Assembly (NCBI RefSeq): GCF_000419585.1 | Contig: NZ_ATTH01000001.1 | Location: 1,262,005 to 1,326,004 of the forward strand | Length of the DNA stretch: 64,000 nt | Direction of reading: 5' to 3' | Origin: Salisaeta longa DSM 21114 | GTDB taxonomy: Bacteria > Bacteroidota > Rhodothermia > Rhodothermales > Salinibacteraceae | In this document: positions 49,885 to 59,212 of the stretch, one piece after another | How the letters are laid out: each line of letters starts with the position of its first letter | Numbering within the stretch: position 1 is the stretch's first letter | The notes under the pieces: generated by a model | The model's database searches: none | Told to the model about the DNA's origin: nothing | The model's input: only the letters and a program-made list of their open reading frames with translations | Program-made: the position numbers and the translations under genes

Positions 49885-51426
49885 ATGCGTGCCTTTGCTC
49901 ACTCCGTCCTCTTTCTCCTTTTCCTGATGCTGCCGGCCGTGGCAACGGCGCAGGTCATTCGTGCCCCCCACACGGCGTATGCGCGCCTCGGCGTGGGGAC
50001 ATCGGTCAGCGAAACGGACATCTCCACCTACGCCATCGAACCGTACAGCTTCAACGGCGAGATGGGCTACACCCTCACGCAAGGCCTCAGCGTGGGCCTG
50101 GGCGGCACCTTTGCCAACTATCCCAAGGCCAATGTCCAGAATACGGAAATGCTCACGCTGCAAGCCATCGGCCGCTGGATTCTCTTTCCGCGCCAATCGC
50201 TGTCGCCCTACTTTAACGCCGGCCCCAACGTCACCCTTGGCGGCGACAATCCGGCCACGGGCGTTACCTTTGGCCTGGGGCTCGACTACGTGGTGACGCG
50301 GCACGCGTCGGTGTTCGTAGAAGCCACCGCATACGCCACCATGCCCGACAACGCCATTGACAGCCGCACCGACGGCCGCGCGCGCTTCGACGGCCTCGGC
50401 TTTTGGGGCGTAGGCGTGCGCAGCACCTTAAACGCGGCCCCAAAGCCGGTTGACCTGCTCCGTATTGAAGGGCCCGATGTCATCGATCGCGGCACAGACG
50501 GGCAGTTCACGGTACACACCGCTCCGGACGTCGATCGGCCCGTGCGCTACACCTGGACGATGGGCGACGGCACCACCGCGCAGGGTCTCGCTACGACGCA
50601 CGCCTATCCGCTGGAGGGCGCGTACACGGTAACGGTGGTCGCGCATAACGACGGCGGCACCGACCGCATCCACAAGACCGTAACGGTGCGTGAGCCGACG
50701 GCCCCGGCCCGCATCCTTGCGCTCAGCGCAGACACCACCACCGTGCGTACCGGCGAGCTGGTACAGTTTCAGGCGGCCCTGCATGGCACGGCGCCCCTCT
50801 CGGTACAGTGGAATTTTGGTGATGGCACCGAACCGGTGACCGAGCGGGGACTGCACCACTACAACGCCGACCGCTACATTGGCACCATGCGCAGCGAGAC
50901 CGGGCAAGGCTATGCCTTCCAATCCCCTGGCACCTACACCGTAACGCTCACCGCCGAAAATGCCCTGGGGCAATCAACGAAAGATGTGGTGATCGAGGTG
51001 GGGCCCGCCCCGCAGCCCGCGCTGGCGTGCGGCCCGCTGCAGCAAAAGGTGCTGTTTGCCTTTGACAGCGCACAGCTTACCGAAGCCTCAAGAGACCTCC
51101 TGCAGCAAGTGGCCGGCGCGTTGAAGGTTTGCCCCCAAACCATGTTGCGCGTAGACGGCTTTGCCGACGCCGTGGGAAGCACGGACTACAACGCCGCGCT
51201 CTCGCAGCGCCGCGCCCAAACCGTGCGCACCTTCCTTCGCAGCCTGGGCATCTCCGACGCCCGCTTCATCGTGCACGGCCATGGCGAAGTAGATGCCGCA
51301 TGCCCGGCCGAAGGCCGCGACCGGGGCTGCCGCCCGCACCGCCGCGTAGAGGCCGTGCTGACGGTTGACGAGGCTCCGCCGCTCGCAAACGATACCAACG
51401 ACCGAACCTCCAATATTCAATGGTAG
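49885..51426 (+). CDS. OmpA-family protein with beta-barrel, two PKD domains and peptidoglycan-binding domain
   Basis: 513 residues from ATG 49885 (GTG 49876 possible), with a signal peptide ending ATAQ. Residues about 25-190 form an 8-strand-type barrel (AYARLGVGTSVSE ... FWGVGVRSTL). Two PKD domains follow (about 195-280 and 285-395), with TWTMGDGTT and QWNFGDGTE strands. The OmpA C-like domain (about 400-500) has the VLFAFDSAQLTEAS and RVDGFADAVGSTDYNAALSQRRAQTVRTFL motifs, which bind the peptidoglycan diaminopimelate. It links outer membrane and cell wall. Its tail beyond the domain is short and unstructured. Confidence 0.92.
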   Translation: MRAFAHSVLFLLFLMLPAVATAQVIRAPHTAYARLGVGTSVSETDISTYAIEPYSFNGEMGYTLTQGLSVGLGGTFANYPKANVQNTEMLTLQAIGRWILFPRQSLSPYFNAGPNVTLGGDNPATGVTFGLGLDYVVTRHASVFVEATAYATMPDNAIDSRTDGRARFDGLGFWGVGVRSTLNAAPKPVDLLRIEGPDVIDRGTDGQFTVHTAPDVDRPVRYTWTMGDGTTAQGLATTHAYPLEGAYTVTVVAHNDGGTDRIHKTVTVREPTAPARILALSADTTTVRTGELVQFQAALHGTAPLSVQWNFGDGTEPVTERGLHHYNADRYIGTMRSETGQGYAFQSPGTYTVTLTAENALGQSTKDVVIEVGPAPQPALACGPLQQKVLFAFDSAQLTEASRDLLQQVAGALKVCPQTMLRVDGFADAVGSTDYNAALSQRRAQTVRTFLRSLGISDARFIVHGHGEVDAACPAEGRDRGCRPHRRVEAVLTVDEAPPLANDTNDRTSNIQW

Positions 51427-51642
51427 CCCGCGACGCGCCCGCCTGAACCCTTCAGCGTGTGCGCGCTTCGTGGTGCCCCTGCTCTTGGGGATCGATGCCG
51501 GAGGAGCAAGCGCCTTCCGTCACCCGACGAAGGCCCTTGCTCCTCGATCCCCGTCCGTGGCGTCTCTTCTGCGTAGTGCTTGCAACACCTCAGTATTTAC
51601 CTCCCAACCGCTCCGCTGCTTTCCCTTAACGATCAACGCTCC

Positions 51643-52401
51643 ATGTCCTCCTCCGCAACAGCCCGCTCGCCCCGCGCATTCTGGGACGAGATATTTTCCG
51701 AGGGCCACGCCAACCCCTACAGCCGGGTGGCCATGCCCGATCTCAACGAACCCAACCTGCAGCAAGCGCTGCAACACTTTGGCAACGTTGAGGGGCGCAC
51801 GCTCATCGACGTGGGTTGCGGGCGCGGCTCGGCCTCGCTGTTCTTTGCCTACCACGGCGCCCACGTCATCAGCGTAGACGCCAGCGCCGTGGCCATCGAC
51901 AACCTTGCCACGTACTGCACCCAACACGGCATCCACAACATCACGCCGGTGTGCTGCACCGCCGAGGAGCTCACTGCGCTCGATACGCGGGCCGACTTTG
52001 TCTATGGCGCCATGATTTTACACCACGTGGAGCCGTTTGCTGCGTTTGTACGCACCTTACGACGTGTGATGAAGCCCAACGGGCGAGCGTTCTTCTGGGA
52101 AAATAACGGCCGGAATCCGCTCCTGATGTGGTTTCGGCGGCATGTGGTGGGCCGCGGGTGGATTCCCAAGTTTGGCGATGCGCACGAGATTCCGCTCACA
52201 CCCGACGAGGTGTCGCAGCTGGACGATCATTTCTCCGTTTCGGTGCGCTACCCCGAGCTGCTCCTCTTTCGAATGATCTCTTTTTACCTTCTCAAGGGCA
52301 GCATGGGCCGTGCGATGCATGCGCTCGACCGGTTCTTCTACCGCTTTCCTGCCATCCGTCGCCACAGCTACCGGCAGCACATTTACCTGGAGGCTTCATG
52401 A
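51643..52401 (+). CDS. Class I SAM-dependent methyltransferase
   Basis: 252 residues from ATG 51643 (MSSSATARSPRAFWDEIF). Motif I is LIDVGCGRGSASLFF (53-67), followed by VISVDASAVAI (motif II, acidic residue binding the ribose) and a YGAMILHHVEPF segment (motif IV). The C-terminal half has basic and aromatic residues and a hydrophobic helix (LLLFRMISFYLLKG), suggesting a membrane-associated or lipid-like substrate. The stop codon overlaps the ATG of the next gene (ATGA). Confidence 0.9.
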   Translation: MSSSATARSPRAFWDEIFSEGHANPYSRVAMPDLNEPNLQQALQHFGNVEGRTLIDVGCGRGSASLFFAYHGAHVISVDASAVAIDNLATYCTQHGIHNITPVCCTAEELTALDTRADFVYGAMILHHVEPFAAFVRTLRRVMKPNGRAFFWENNGRNPLLMWFRRHVVGRGWIPKFGDAHEIPLTPDEVSQLDDHFSVSVRYPELLLFRMISFYLLKGSMGRAMHALDRFFYRFPAIRRHSYRQHIYLEAS

Positions 52402-53846
52402 TGCGCAGCACGCAACGCCTTCTTTCCGTAATGCAAGCCCTGCTCGCGTGGGCCGTGCTCGCGGGCGCGTCAAGCGGGACGGGCGCTTGGGGACAGGGGG
52501 TGCAGCCCGCTGCTGAAAATCCGCGGTTTTGGTCGTACGAGGGCGCGCCCGTCATGCTTTTGGGCGGCACGCGTGATGACAACCTCTTCCAGATGCCGGG
52601 CCTCGAAGCCCACCTCGACTCGCTGGTGAACGCCGGGGGCAATTACATCCGCCTCACCATGAGCAGCCGCCGCATTCGCGGGTACGAGGTGTATCCGTTT
52701 TACCAGCGTCCGGACGGGCGGTACGATCTGACGCGGTGGAATCCGGAATACTGGACCCGCCTCGAACGCCTGCTGCGGCTCACCCACGCCCGCGACATCA
52801 TCGTGCAGGTGGAGCTGTGGGATCAGTGGGACCAAAGCCGTACGCATTGGGCCGACAGTCCGTGGAATCCCGACAACAACGTCAACTACGACACGACGCA
52901 CACGACGCTCCGCGGCGACGGCCACTACACAACCGTCGCGCACGACAACGGCGTGACGCATGACTTCTACCAGACCATACCCGGCGCGCACCACGACACC
53001 ACCGTGCTGCGCTATCAGCGGCGGTTTGTGGATCGCGTGCTGGACGCTACGCTCCGCTACAACCACGTGCTGTATGTCGTCACCAACGAACTCCTCACGC
53101 AGCATCCGGTGGCCTGGAGCCGGTACTGGATGGCGCACGTACGGCGGCGGGCCGCGCAGGCCGGGCGCCGCGTGCATGTCACCGAGATGTTTCAGGCACA
53201 CGACGTCCGCAAGGGCCCGCACCGCATCGCCCACGCCGATACCGCTGCGTTCGACTTCATCGAGCTGTCGCAGAATGCAAGCCAGCGCACCGAGCTCCAC
53301 TGGACGCGCCTGCAATGGGTGTACCGGCGGCTCCAAGACGCGCCGCGGCCCATCAACCACGTAAAGATTTACGGCGGTGCGGTACGCTGGACCGGCGGGG
53401 CTGCGGAGGGTATCGACCGCTTTTGGCGCTCGCTGATCGGCGGGGCAGCCTCCGTGCGCTTCCATCGGCCGCCGTATGGCATCGGACTGAATGCTGCGGC
53501 GCGCGCTCACCTGTCCAGCGCCCGCGCCCTGGCCACCGCGTTTGCGTTTCCGCAGGCAGTACCCGACGCCCGGCACACGCTCCTGGCCGACCGCTCGCCC
53601 AACGAGGCTTACCTCACCCGCATCCCCGGCGCGCAGTACGTGGTCTACTTTCCCGATGGTGGGGCGGTGCGCCTCGACCTGCGCAGCCAGAAGGGCCTCG
53701 TAACCGTGCGCTGGCTGAACGCTCCGTCGAGCCAGTGGAGCCCCGCCATCACCACGCCAGGCGGACGCTGGCTGCCGCTTCGCGTCACGGCCGCGGGCGA
53801 TTGGATCGCACTCATCACGCGAACGGATCAACGACCGGCCAAGTAG
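52398..53846 (+). CDS. Secreted glycoside-hydrolase-like TIM-barrel protein
   Basis: 482 residues with an N-terminal signal peptide (about 1-34, ending GAWGQ). The region FWSYEGAPVMLLGGTRDDNLF ... NYIRLTMSSRR and the later LYVVTNELLTQHP with an Asn-Glu pair resemble (beta/alpha)8 glycosidases of the DUF4038/GH140-like type; the second catalytic acid might be in the FDFIELSQNA strand. The C-terminal about 100 residues look like a beta-sandwich. The substrate is unknown. The ATG overlaps the methyltransferase stop (ATGA), and an SD-like TGGAGG precedes it. It ends 19 bp inside the convergent next gene. Confidence 0.75.
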   Translation: MMRSTQRLLSVMQALLAWAVLAGASSGTGAWGQGVQPAAENPRFWSYEGAPVMLLGGTRDDNLFQMPGLEAHLDSLVNAGGNYIRLTMSSRRIRGYEVYPFYQRPDGRYDLTRWNPEYWTRLERLLRLTHARDIIVQVELWDQWDQSRTHWADSPWNPDNNVNYDTTHTTLRGDGHYTTVAHDNGVTHDFYQTIPGAHHDTTVLRYQRRFVDRVLDATLRYNHVLYVVTNELLTQHPVAWSRYWMAHVRRRAAQAGRRVHVTEMFQAHDVRKGPHRIAHADTAAFDFIELSQNASQRTELHWTRLQWVYRRLQDAPRPINHVKIYGGAVRWTGGAAEGIDRFWRSLIGGAASVRFHRPPYGIGLNAAARAHLSSARALATAFAFPQAVPDARHTLLADRSPNEAYLTRIPGAQYVVYFPDGGAVRLDLRSQKGLVTVRWLNAPSSQWSPAITTPGGRWLPLRVTAAGDWIALITRTDQRPAK

Positions 53847-54583
53847 AACCGATACAACGGCCACACATCGGCCACCGCATCGAGCGCGTGCGCCACGAGC
53901 TGCGGCCCCCAATCGAGCACCTGATCGCGCGGAAAGCGGCGGCGCAGCCAGAGTCCATCGGCCGACGACAGCCCCTCGGGGAGCTCCGCGAGAGGAGCCG
54001 TGAAGCGCGGCGCCCGCTTGGCATCGCCCGTACCGGCATGAAAGCCCCAGTGCCAGCCCGCCTGGTCCAGCAGCGGATTGATGAGGTCGAGGTACGTGGC
54101 CGGGGCTGCGGCAATACGCGCCAGCGCCCGGTCGAGCAAATCCTTCGCGTAGGATCCCACGTAGAGGCCCACCTCAAAACCATCGGGCGAAATTTTGTGC
54201 GACACCTGCACGTCCTTCAGGCGCTTGGTGTGCGGCCGGTAAAACGCCATCCACAGGTTGTCGTGGCAACCGCCCGCCCCAAAATCGTTTTTGAGGAGCC
54301 GGCTGAAGACATTCTTCTCGGTTTCGAGATCGAGGCGGTTGGGCAGCACCCAGTTCACCACGAGGTCGTCGCGGTACTGCTTAAACGGGTCCTTGAGCAG
54401 CGTCGTCACGCCGGGCTTCTCCTGCTTGTACTGGTCGATGTGCGGATGCGCGCGCAGCCGATCGAGCAGGGCAAACACGTCGGGCGTCCATCCCGGAAAC
54501 GACAGATCAAGCGGCGCGGGACGCGCAAAGTCTGCGGCCGGCTGCAAGGCCGGATCGACGACGGGCAACTCGGGCGATAGCAT
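53828..54583 (-). CDS. DUF2461-like protein of unknown function
   Basis: 251 residues from ATG 54583. It starts with a hydrophilic leader and then LSFPGWTPDVFALLDRLRAHPHI, an F-x-x-x-x-x-x-F-L-x-x-L layout similar to DUF2461 proteins, followed by a central HDNLWMAFYRPHTKRLKDVQVSHKI beta region and a GLYVG strand. It has no signal peptide. The assignment to DUF2461 is tentative. It overlaps the convergent glycosidase-like gene by 19 bp. Confidence 0.6.
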   Translation of the reverse strand: MLSPELPVVDPALQPAADFARPAPLDLSFPGWTPDVFALLDRLRAHPHIDQYKQEKPGVTTLLKDPFKQYRDDLVVNWVLPNRLDLETEKNVFSRLLKNDFGAGGCHDNLWMAFYRPHTKRLKDVQVSHKISPDGFEVGLYVGSYAKDLLDRALARIAAAPATYLDLINPLLDQAGWHWGFHAGTGDAKRAPRFTAPLAELPEGLSSADGLWLRRRFPRDQVLDWGPQLVAHALDAVADVWPLYRFYLAGR

Positions 54584-54786
54584 AGGCAACACGGGTGTTG
54601 AGACACATGCGGAGGGATGCAACGGACCGCCGACACGGACGCTCCGCCGCAAACGTAGCGGCTTGGCAACAGATGGCCCTGGGGCCGCCACGCGCATGGG
54701 CCCTTGGCGGCGCCACTCGCCCTGAACCCCACGCCCGGCCTGCGGTATGACGGCTGTACGCTTCTGCCTTCAATCGCATCCGCCTT

Positions 54787-56076
54787 ATGCACGACGCTTT
54801 TTCCTTCATTGAATCCTCGGGCGGCATCGACGGCTTTCGCCTGGATGCCAACGACCTGCAGGTGCTCTTTCTGGAAGACACGGCGGCGCCCGTGGTTACC
54901 TTCATGGTGACGTATCATGTGGGCAGCCGCAACGAGCATGCGGGCCACACCGGCGCCACCCACATGCTGGAGCACCTCATGTTTAAGGGCACCGAGCGGT
55001 TTCATAAGCGCCGGGGCACGTCCATCTTCGACACGCTGCAGCGCGTGGGCGCCGAGGTAAACGCCTCTACCTGGGTCGACCGCACCAACTACTACGAGAT
55101 GCTGCCAAAAGAGCATCTGCCGCTGGCCATCGAGATTGAGGCGGATCGCATGCGCAACGCCCTGCTCGACCCCGACGACGTCGAGGCCGAGCGCACGGTG
55201 ATCCTCAACGAGTACGATCAGGGGCAGAATGAGCCCACGCGGCGGCTGTTTGACGCTGTGTGGAGCGCGGCCTTCGTGGCGCATCCGTACCATCACCCCA
55301 CCATCGGCTGGCGCAGCGACATCGAAACGATCTCGCGCGACGGGCTGAAGCATTTCTACGACACCTACTACTGGCCCAACAACGCCACGCTGTCCATCAT
55401 TGGCGACGTGGACCGCGACGCGGCGCTCGCGCAGGTGGCCGAGGCGTTTGGCGATCTTCCGCGCGCCCCGCACGCCATCCCCGAAGTGACCACGCGCGAG
55501 CCCGAGCAGGCCGGTCCGCGCCACGTGACGGTGCACCAAGACGGGCAGCTGGGGGCGGTGCTCATGGGCTACAAGTCGCCGCCCGCGCTGGATGAGGCCT
55601 CCGACGCCCTCGACGTGCTGGCCCGCATCCTGGCCTCGGGCAAAAGCAGCCGCCTGTACCGCCGCCTCACCGACCGGGGCCTTGCGGCCGACGTGTTTGC
55701 GATGAACTTTCGCCTGCGTGATCCGAGCCTGTTCTCGCTGTTTGCGTTCCTGAACCCCGAGCGCACCCACGAGGAGGTGCAGGCGGCCATCGAGGAAACC
55801 CTCGCTGCCGTGCGCGCCGACGGCGTTACGGCCGACGAAGTGGCCCGCGCCAAGAAGCAACTCATCGCCAAGGAGGCGTTTGGGCGCGACGGCTCGTTTC
55901 AGGTGGCCGCCCAGCTTAACGAGGCCATCGCTGCGGGCGACTGGCGGCTGTACACCACCTACCTCGACCGTATCGACGCGGTGACGGTGGACGCAGTGAA
56001 CGCCGCCGCCCAGCGTTTTCTGACGCCCGCCGGGCGCACCACGGGCTGGTACGTCCCCGACGCGGTGGCGGCTTAG
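54787..56076 (+). CDS. M16 family zinc peptidase
   Basis: 429 residues, a single M16 N/C pair as in processing-peptidase-like bacterial proteins. The zinc motif HxxEH is HMLEH at 59-63, with the downstream glutamate of ERTVILNEYDQ as third ligand. The GKSSRLYRRLTD segment in the C-terminal half is typical of M16B. No signal peptide is apparent, so it is probably cytoplasmic or in another compartment by unusual export. It likely degrades small peptides. The stop codon overlaps the convergent yceI stop. Confidence 0.93.
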   Translation: MHDAFSFIESSGGIDGFRLDANDLQVLFLEDTAAPVVTFMVTYHVGSRNEHAGHTGATHMLEHLMFKGTERFHKRRGTSIFDTLQRVGAEVNASTWVDRTNYYEMLPKEHLPLAIEIEADRMRNALLDPDDVEAERTVILNEYDQGQNEPTRRLFDAVWSAAFVAHPYHHPTIGWRSDIETISRDGLKHFYDTYYWPNNATLSIIGDVDRDAALAQVAEAFGDLPRAPHAIPEVTTREPEQAGPRHVTVHQDGQLGAVLMGYKSPPALDEASDALDVLARILASGKSSRLYRRLTDRGLAADVFAMNFRLRDPSLFSLFAFLNPERTHEEVQAAIEETLAAVRADGVTADEVARAKKQLIAKEAFGRDGSFQVAAQLNEAIAAGDWRLYTTYLDRIDAVTVDAVNAAAQRFLTPAGRTTGWYVPDAVAA

Positions 56077-56672
56077 CGGCGCCGGATGCGGCCCACGAGT
56101 GTCGCGTCGATGCGTATCGTATCGGCCACGGTGAAGAACAAAAACGACGGCCGCTCCACCCCGAAGCGCGTCAGCGACACCGGGAAGCGCGCCCGCACCC
56201 GCACGCGGCCCGCGGTTTGGGTGACCTGCACCGTATCGCGCAGGCGGTGCGACTGGCCGTGGAACGTGAGCGTGCCCGCCACGGCCCACCGCTGCGTTCC
56301 ATCGGGCGCCGCGGCGTCGGCTACACGCTGCAGGCGCGACGCCCGAAAGCGAACCATGGGGTAGCGCTGTGCCTCGGTTACGGCTCGCATCTTTCGGTCG
56401 CGACGGTTGTTGCCGCTGTCGAAGCTAGCGACCGGCACACGGATGCGCGCAACACGGCTGTCGGGCGATGCGCCGCCGAGCACAAACCGCCCCGTAACCG
56501 ACCGGCTGGTGCCCGTCCAATCATGAAGCGGCGCCGAGCCGGTATACGCAATGACGCTCGCTGTCGAGTCGATGGTTACCACCGTTTGCGCCTGCAGGCG
56601 CTGGCCGAGCCCGCCGAGGAGTCCGATGAGCAGGGCCCCAATCAGCCCGCGCGACGCGGCAGAAGCTATCAT
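56073..56672 (-). CDS. YceI family periplasmic protein
   Basis: 199 residues from ATG 56672, with a signal peptide ending RLQAQ. The beta-barrel lipocalin-like fold shows as TIDSTASVIAYTGSAPLHDWTG, ... VPVASFDSGNNRRDRKMR ... YPMVRFRASRL ... GTLTFHGQSHRL ... RFPVSLTRFGVERP, the YceI pattern that binds polyisoprenoids or similar lipids. It converges with the M16 gene with a 4-bp overlap of stop codons. Confidence 0.9.
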   Translation of the reverse strand: MIASAASRGLIGALLIGLLGGLGQRLQAQTVVTIDSTASVIAYTGSAPLHDWTGTSRSVTGRFVLGGASPDSRVARIRVPVASFDSGNNRRDRKMRAVTEAQRYPMVRFRASRLQRVADAAAPDGTQRWAVAGTLTFHGQSHRLRDTVQVTQTAGRVRVRARFPVSLTRFGVERPSFLFFTVADTIRIDATLVGRIRRR

Positions 56673-56801
56673 GACGTTGGGGGATAGGTACGCAAAACCG
56701 TCGCGTGTGCTGCACGCCCCACGGGGGCCGGCGATTCGCCGCAACCCTGACGTTCTTGGTACGCCCGGCGACGCCGGCTGCTTGGAAAAGACGACGCGCG
56801 C

Positions 56802-57947
56802 CTACTTGTGCCACACCAGTTCTGCGACGACCGGGCGGTGGTCGGAGTAGCCGTACGTGGGCAGGACGCGCGCGCCTTGCACGCGGAGGGCCTTGCTTAC
56901 CAGGATGTGGTCGATACGCACCAGCGGCCACGTGGCCGGATAGGTGCCGCCCCAGCCGCGTCCGGCGATGGTGTACGCATCGCGTAGCCCTTCTGCGACG
57001 TGGTGGTAGGCCCAGTGGTGGCGCGTGCTGTTGAAGTCGCCCAGTACGATGACCGGGAGCGGCTCGTGAGCAATCAGGTCGCGCAGGACGCGGGCCTCGC
57101 GGGCGCGCCGCAGCATCGCCTGGCGATACGTTTCGATGGCCTCCCACCAAAACGTGCCATTGAGCATCCGCGTAAGCGCCGCGCGCCAGGGCTTCGATGG
57201 GCTTACGGTGTTCAGGTGCACGTTGTACACCGCCAGGCGGCGCCCCTGCCAGCGCACCGTGGTGCGGGTAGCCACCGTCTCGGCAAAGAGCGAGTCGGTG
57301 CCCAGGATGTACGTTTTGTAAGCCGTTAGCGGGATGCGCGCCAGCACGGGCTGCCGGATGCGTTCGCGCGGACGAAGCGCGGGCGTCGGGCGTAGGTCGG
57401 TCCGACGCAACAGCGCCTGCAGGTGCGGCGCCCCGGCCACCGTGCGCCGTTTGGTGAGGCGCAGCCAGGGCTCTTGCAGGCCCAAAAGGTCGGGCTGGGC
57501 CTGCTGCACCAACGCAACCGTGCGCTGCGCGAGCGAGTCGGGATGCGGTCCGTGCACCGGAGCGTTATAGCTCATCACGCGCAGGGCTGGCGCCTTGGCA
57601 GATGCCGGCTGATACGGCACGGTCCAGTTCGGCCCAAAGCGCACGCCGATGAGGACGAGCAGCACGCCCCACCCCAAGGCCGTGGGCGCTGCGCCCTGCC
57701 ATGCGGCCCGCGGGAGGTACCATGCAATGGCCGGCAACAAAAGCAGAGCAAGCAACGGCAGAAAGACCGCCACCGGGCCCGTCCACCAAAACCACTCGGG
57801 CGGCAGGTGCCGGCAGGCATAGCCCAACCCAAAGAGCAACACGAGCACAGCAAGCAAAAACCGGAGCAGCAGGCGGAACGTGGTACGCACCGAAGACGCG
57901 ATTGCATCAGCTGAAAGGGGAGAACATGCAGCTATACGTGCGCCCAT
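56802..57947 (-). CDS. Membrane-anchored endonuclease/exonuclease/phosphatase family protein
   Basis: 381 residues from ATG 57947 (the frame extends to 58193 without good coding character). Three N-terminal transmembrane helices (about 20-115) precede an EEP domain with LRVMSYNAPV, GLQEPWLRL (metal Glu), VYNVHLNT, VIVLGDFNST (metal Asp/Asn), RIDHILVS and YSDHRPVVAEL motifs. All catalytic residues are present. Members hydrolyse phosphodiesters in lipids, nucleic acids or inositol phosphates; the catalytic domain most likely faces the periplasm or cytoplasm, undetermined. Confidence 0.88.
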   Translation of the reverse strand: MGARIAACSPLSADAIASSVRTTFRLLLRFLLAVLVLLFGLGYACRHLPPEWFWWTGPVAVFLPLLALLLLPAIAWYLPRAAWQGAAPTALGWGVLLVLIGVRFGPNWTVPYQPASAKAPALRVMSYNAPVHGPHPDSLAQRTVALVQQAQPDLLGLQEPWLRLTKRRTVAGAPHLQALLRRTDLRPTPALRPRERIRQPVLARIPLTAYKTYILGTDSLFAETVATRTTVRWQGRRLAVYNVHLNTVSPSKPWRAALTRMLNGTFWWEAIETYRQAMLRRAREARVLRDLIAHEPLPVIVLGDFNSTRHHWAYHHVAEGLRDAYTIAGRGWGGTYPATWPLVRIDHILVSKALRVQGARVLPTYGYSDHRPVVAELVWHK

Positions 57948-58032
57948 CGCCGCAGATTCTTCCCTCAGCGAGGTGCTTGCTGAAAACTCATTGGGGACCA
58001 CGCCCAGCCACAAAAGCAAACGGAGGCACGCG

Positions 58033-59109
58033 CTATGGAGTGCCCGCGGCCGCCGCGCACGAACCGTCCTCGAAGGCCGTTTGATACTCCTCGGCCATAT
58101 ACGCCAGCACCTCCGGCATGCGCCCGGTCGACTCGTCACGCGCCTGCGCCTGGTCGATGAGACCCTGCAGCCGGTCCATGTGCTGGCACGCATCCTCCGG
58201 ACGATTCAGGGCCACGTACGCATCAAAGAGCCAGCGGTAGGAATGGAAGTCGCGCATGTGGATGGGCCGGCCGGTGCGCTGCTGCCAGTCTACCGAGGCC
58301 TGGTACGCACGTACGTTGGGCGGAATGACGTCCGTCCAGCGCCCCAGCGAGCGATAGATGTGGCTGGGCATGTGCAAGGCGTGCGACGCCGCCGGCGCCA
58401 CCTTGGCGTACGTTTGGGCCGGGCGCAGCCCGAGCGGAGCAAAGAGCGCCGAGTCGTACACGTGAATCAGGTAGTGCAGCACGCCGGGATGGCGCGGCTT
58501 GCGCTGGTAGATGGCCTCCAGATCGGCGGCAATGGGGACGACATCGGACGGCTCCTCGTACGAGAACGACGGCAGGCTCATACGCGCGAGGGCCGCGAAG
58601 ATCGCCGCCTCGTCGTCCGATGGGTACGCCTTGCGCAGCGCCACCATCGCGTCGGCATGGGCGCGGCGGCGCGCGTCGATGGTGCCCTCGCCCATAAACA
58701 GCGTGCGCACCGCCTGCAGGTAGCGCTCCTCGCGGGGCGTCGCCGCCACGCCCGAGGCCGCGGCCACCGAGTCGAGGCGGGCCAGCACCGCCCGGCCCGC
58801 CGCATTGTCATGCTGGTCCCACAGCGGATGGTCGTGCGTCATGGCCTCGCCCCAGTACGCCATGGCAAACCCCGGATCGAGCCGCTGGGCGCGCTGGAAG
58901 TAGTCGCGGGCCTGCGGGTACCAGAAGCTGTGCAGCGCCAGCGCGCCTTTCAGGAAGTACGCCTGCGCCGCCGGCGTCCCCGAGGTCGCAAACGCGATCG
59001 TGCCCAGGTCAGCCGATTCGGCGCGCGGCGCCGTCTGTCCTGTCGCGGGCGCCGCCCACAGCGTACAAAGCAAAAACAAAAAACTACACAGCGTGCGAAA
59101 CGAAGCCAT
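58033..59109 (-). CDS. Secreted tetratricopeptide-type protein with His-rich motif
   Basis: 358 residues from ATG 59109 (signal peptide 1-25, ending PATGQ). Helical pairs resembling TPRs are at about 40-90 (QAYFLKGALALHSFWYPQARDYFQRAQRLDPGFAMAYWG) and later. A conserved His-rich pair of segments, HPGVLHYLIHVYD and SHALHMPSHIYRSLGRW, could bind a metal. No enzymatic function is assigned. It is located between the EEP gene and the LytTR regulator. Confidence 0.75.
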   Translation of the reverse strand: MASFRTLCSFLFLLCTLWAAPATGQTAPRAESADLGTIAFATSGTPAAQAYFLKGALALHSFWYPQARDYFQRAQRLDPGFAMAYWGEAMTHDHPLWDQHDNAAGRAVLARLDSVAAASGVAATPREERYLQAVRTLFMGEGTIDARRRAHADAMVALRKAYPSDDEAAIFAALARMSLPSFSYEEPSDVVPIAADLEAIYQRKPRHPGVLHYLIHVYDSALFAPLGLRPAQTYAKVAPAASHALHMPSHIYRSLGRWTDVIPPNVRAYQASVDWQQRTGRPIHMRDFHSYRWLFDAYVALNRPEDACQHMDRLQGLIDQAQARDESTGRMPEVLAYMAEEYQTAFEDGSCAAAAGTP

Positions 59110-59212
59110 AGGCCGAGCTGGGGTTGGATACGTAAAAAGGCATTGGGCAGGAAAGCGCCCGTGCACCGCATCCGTAAAGCATGCGACACACCGCTACCAA
59201 AACGTTGGAGCG

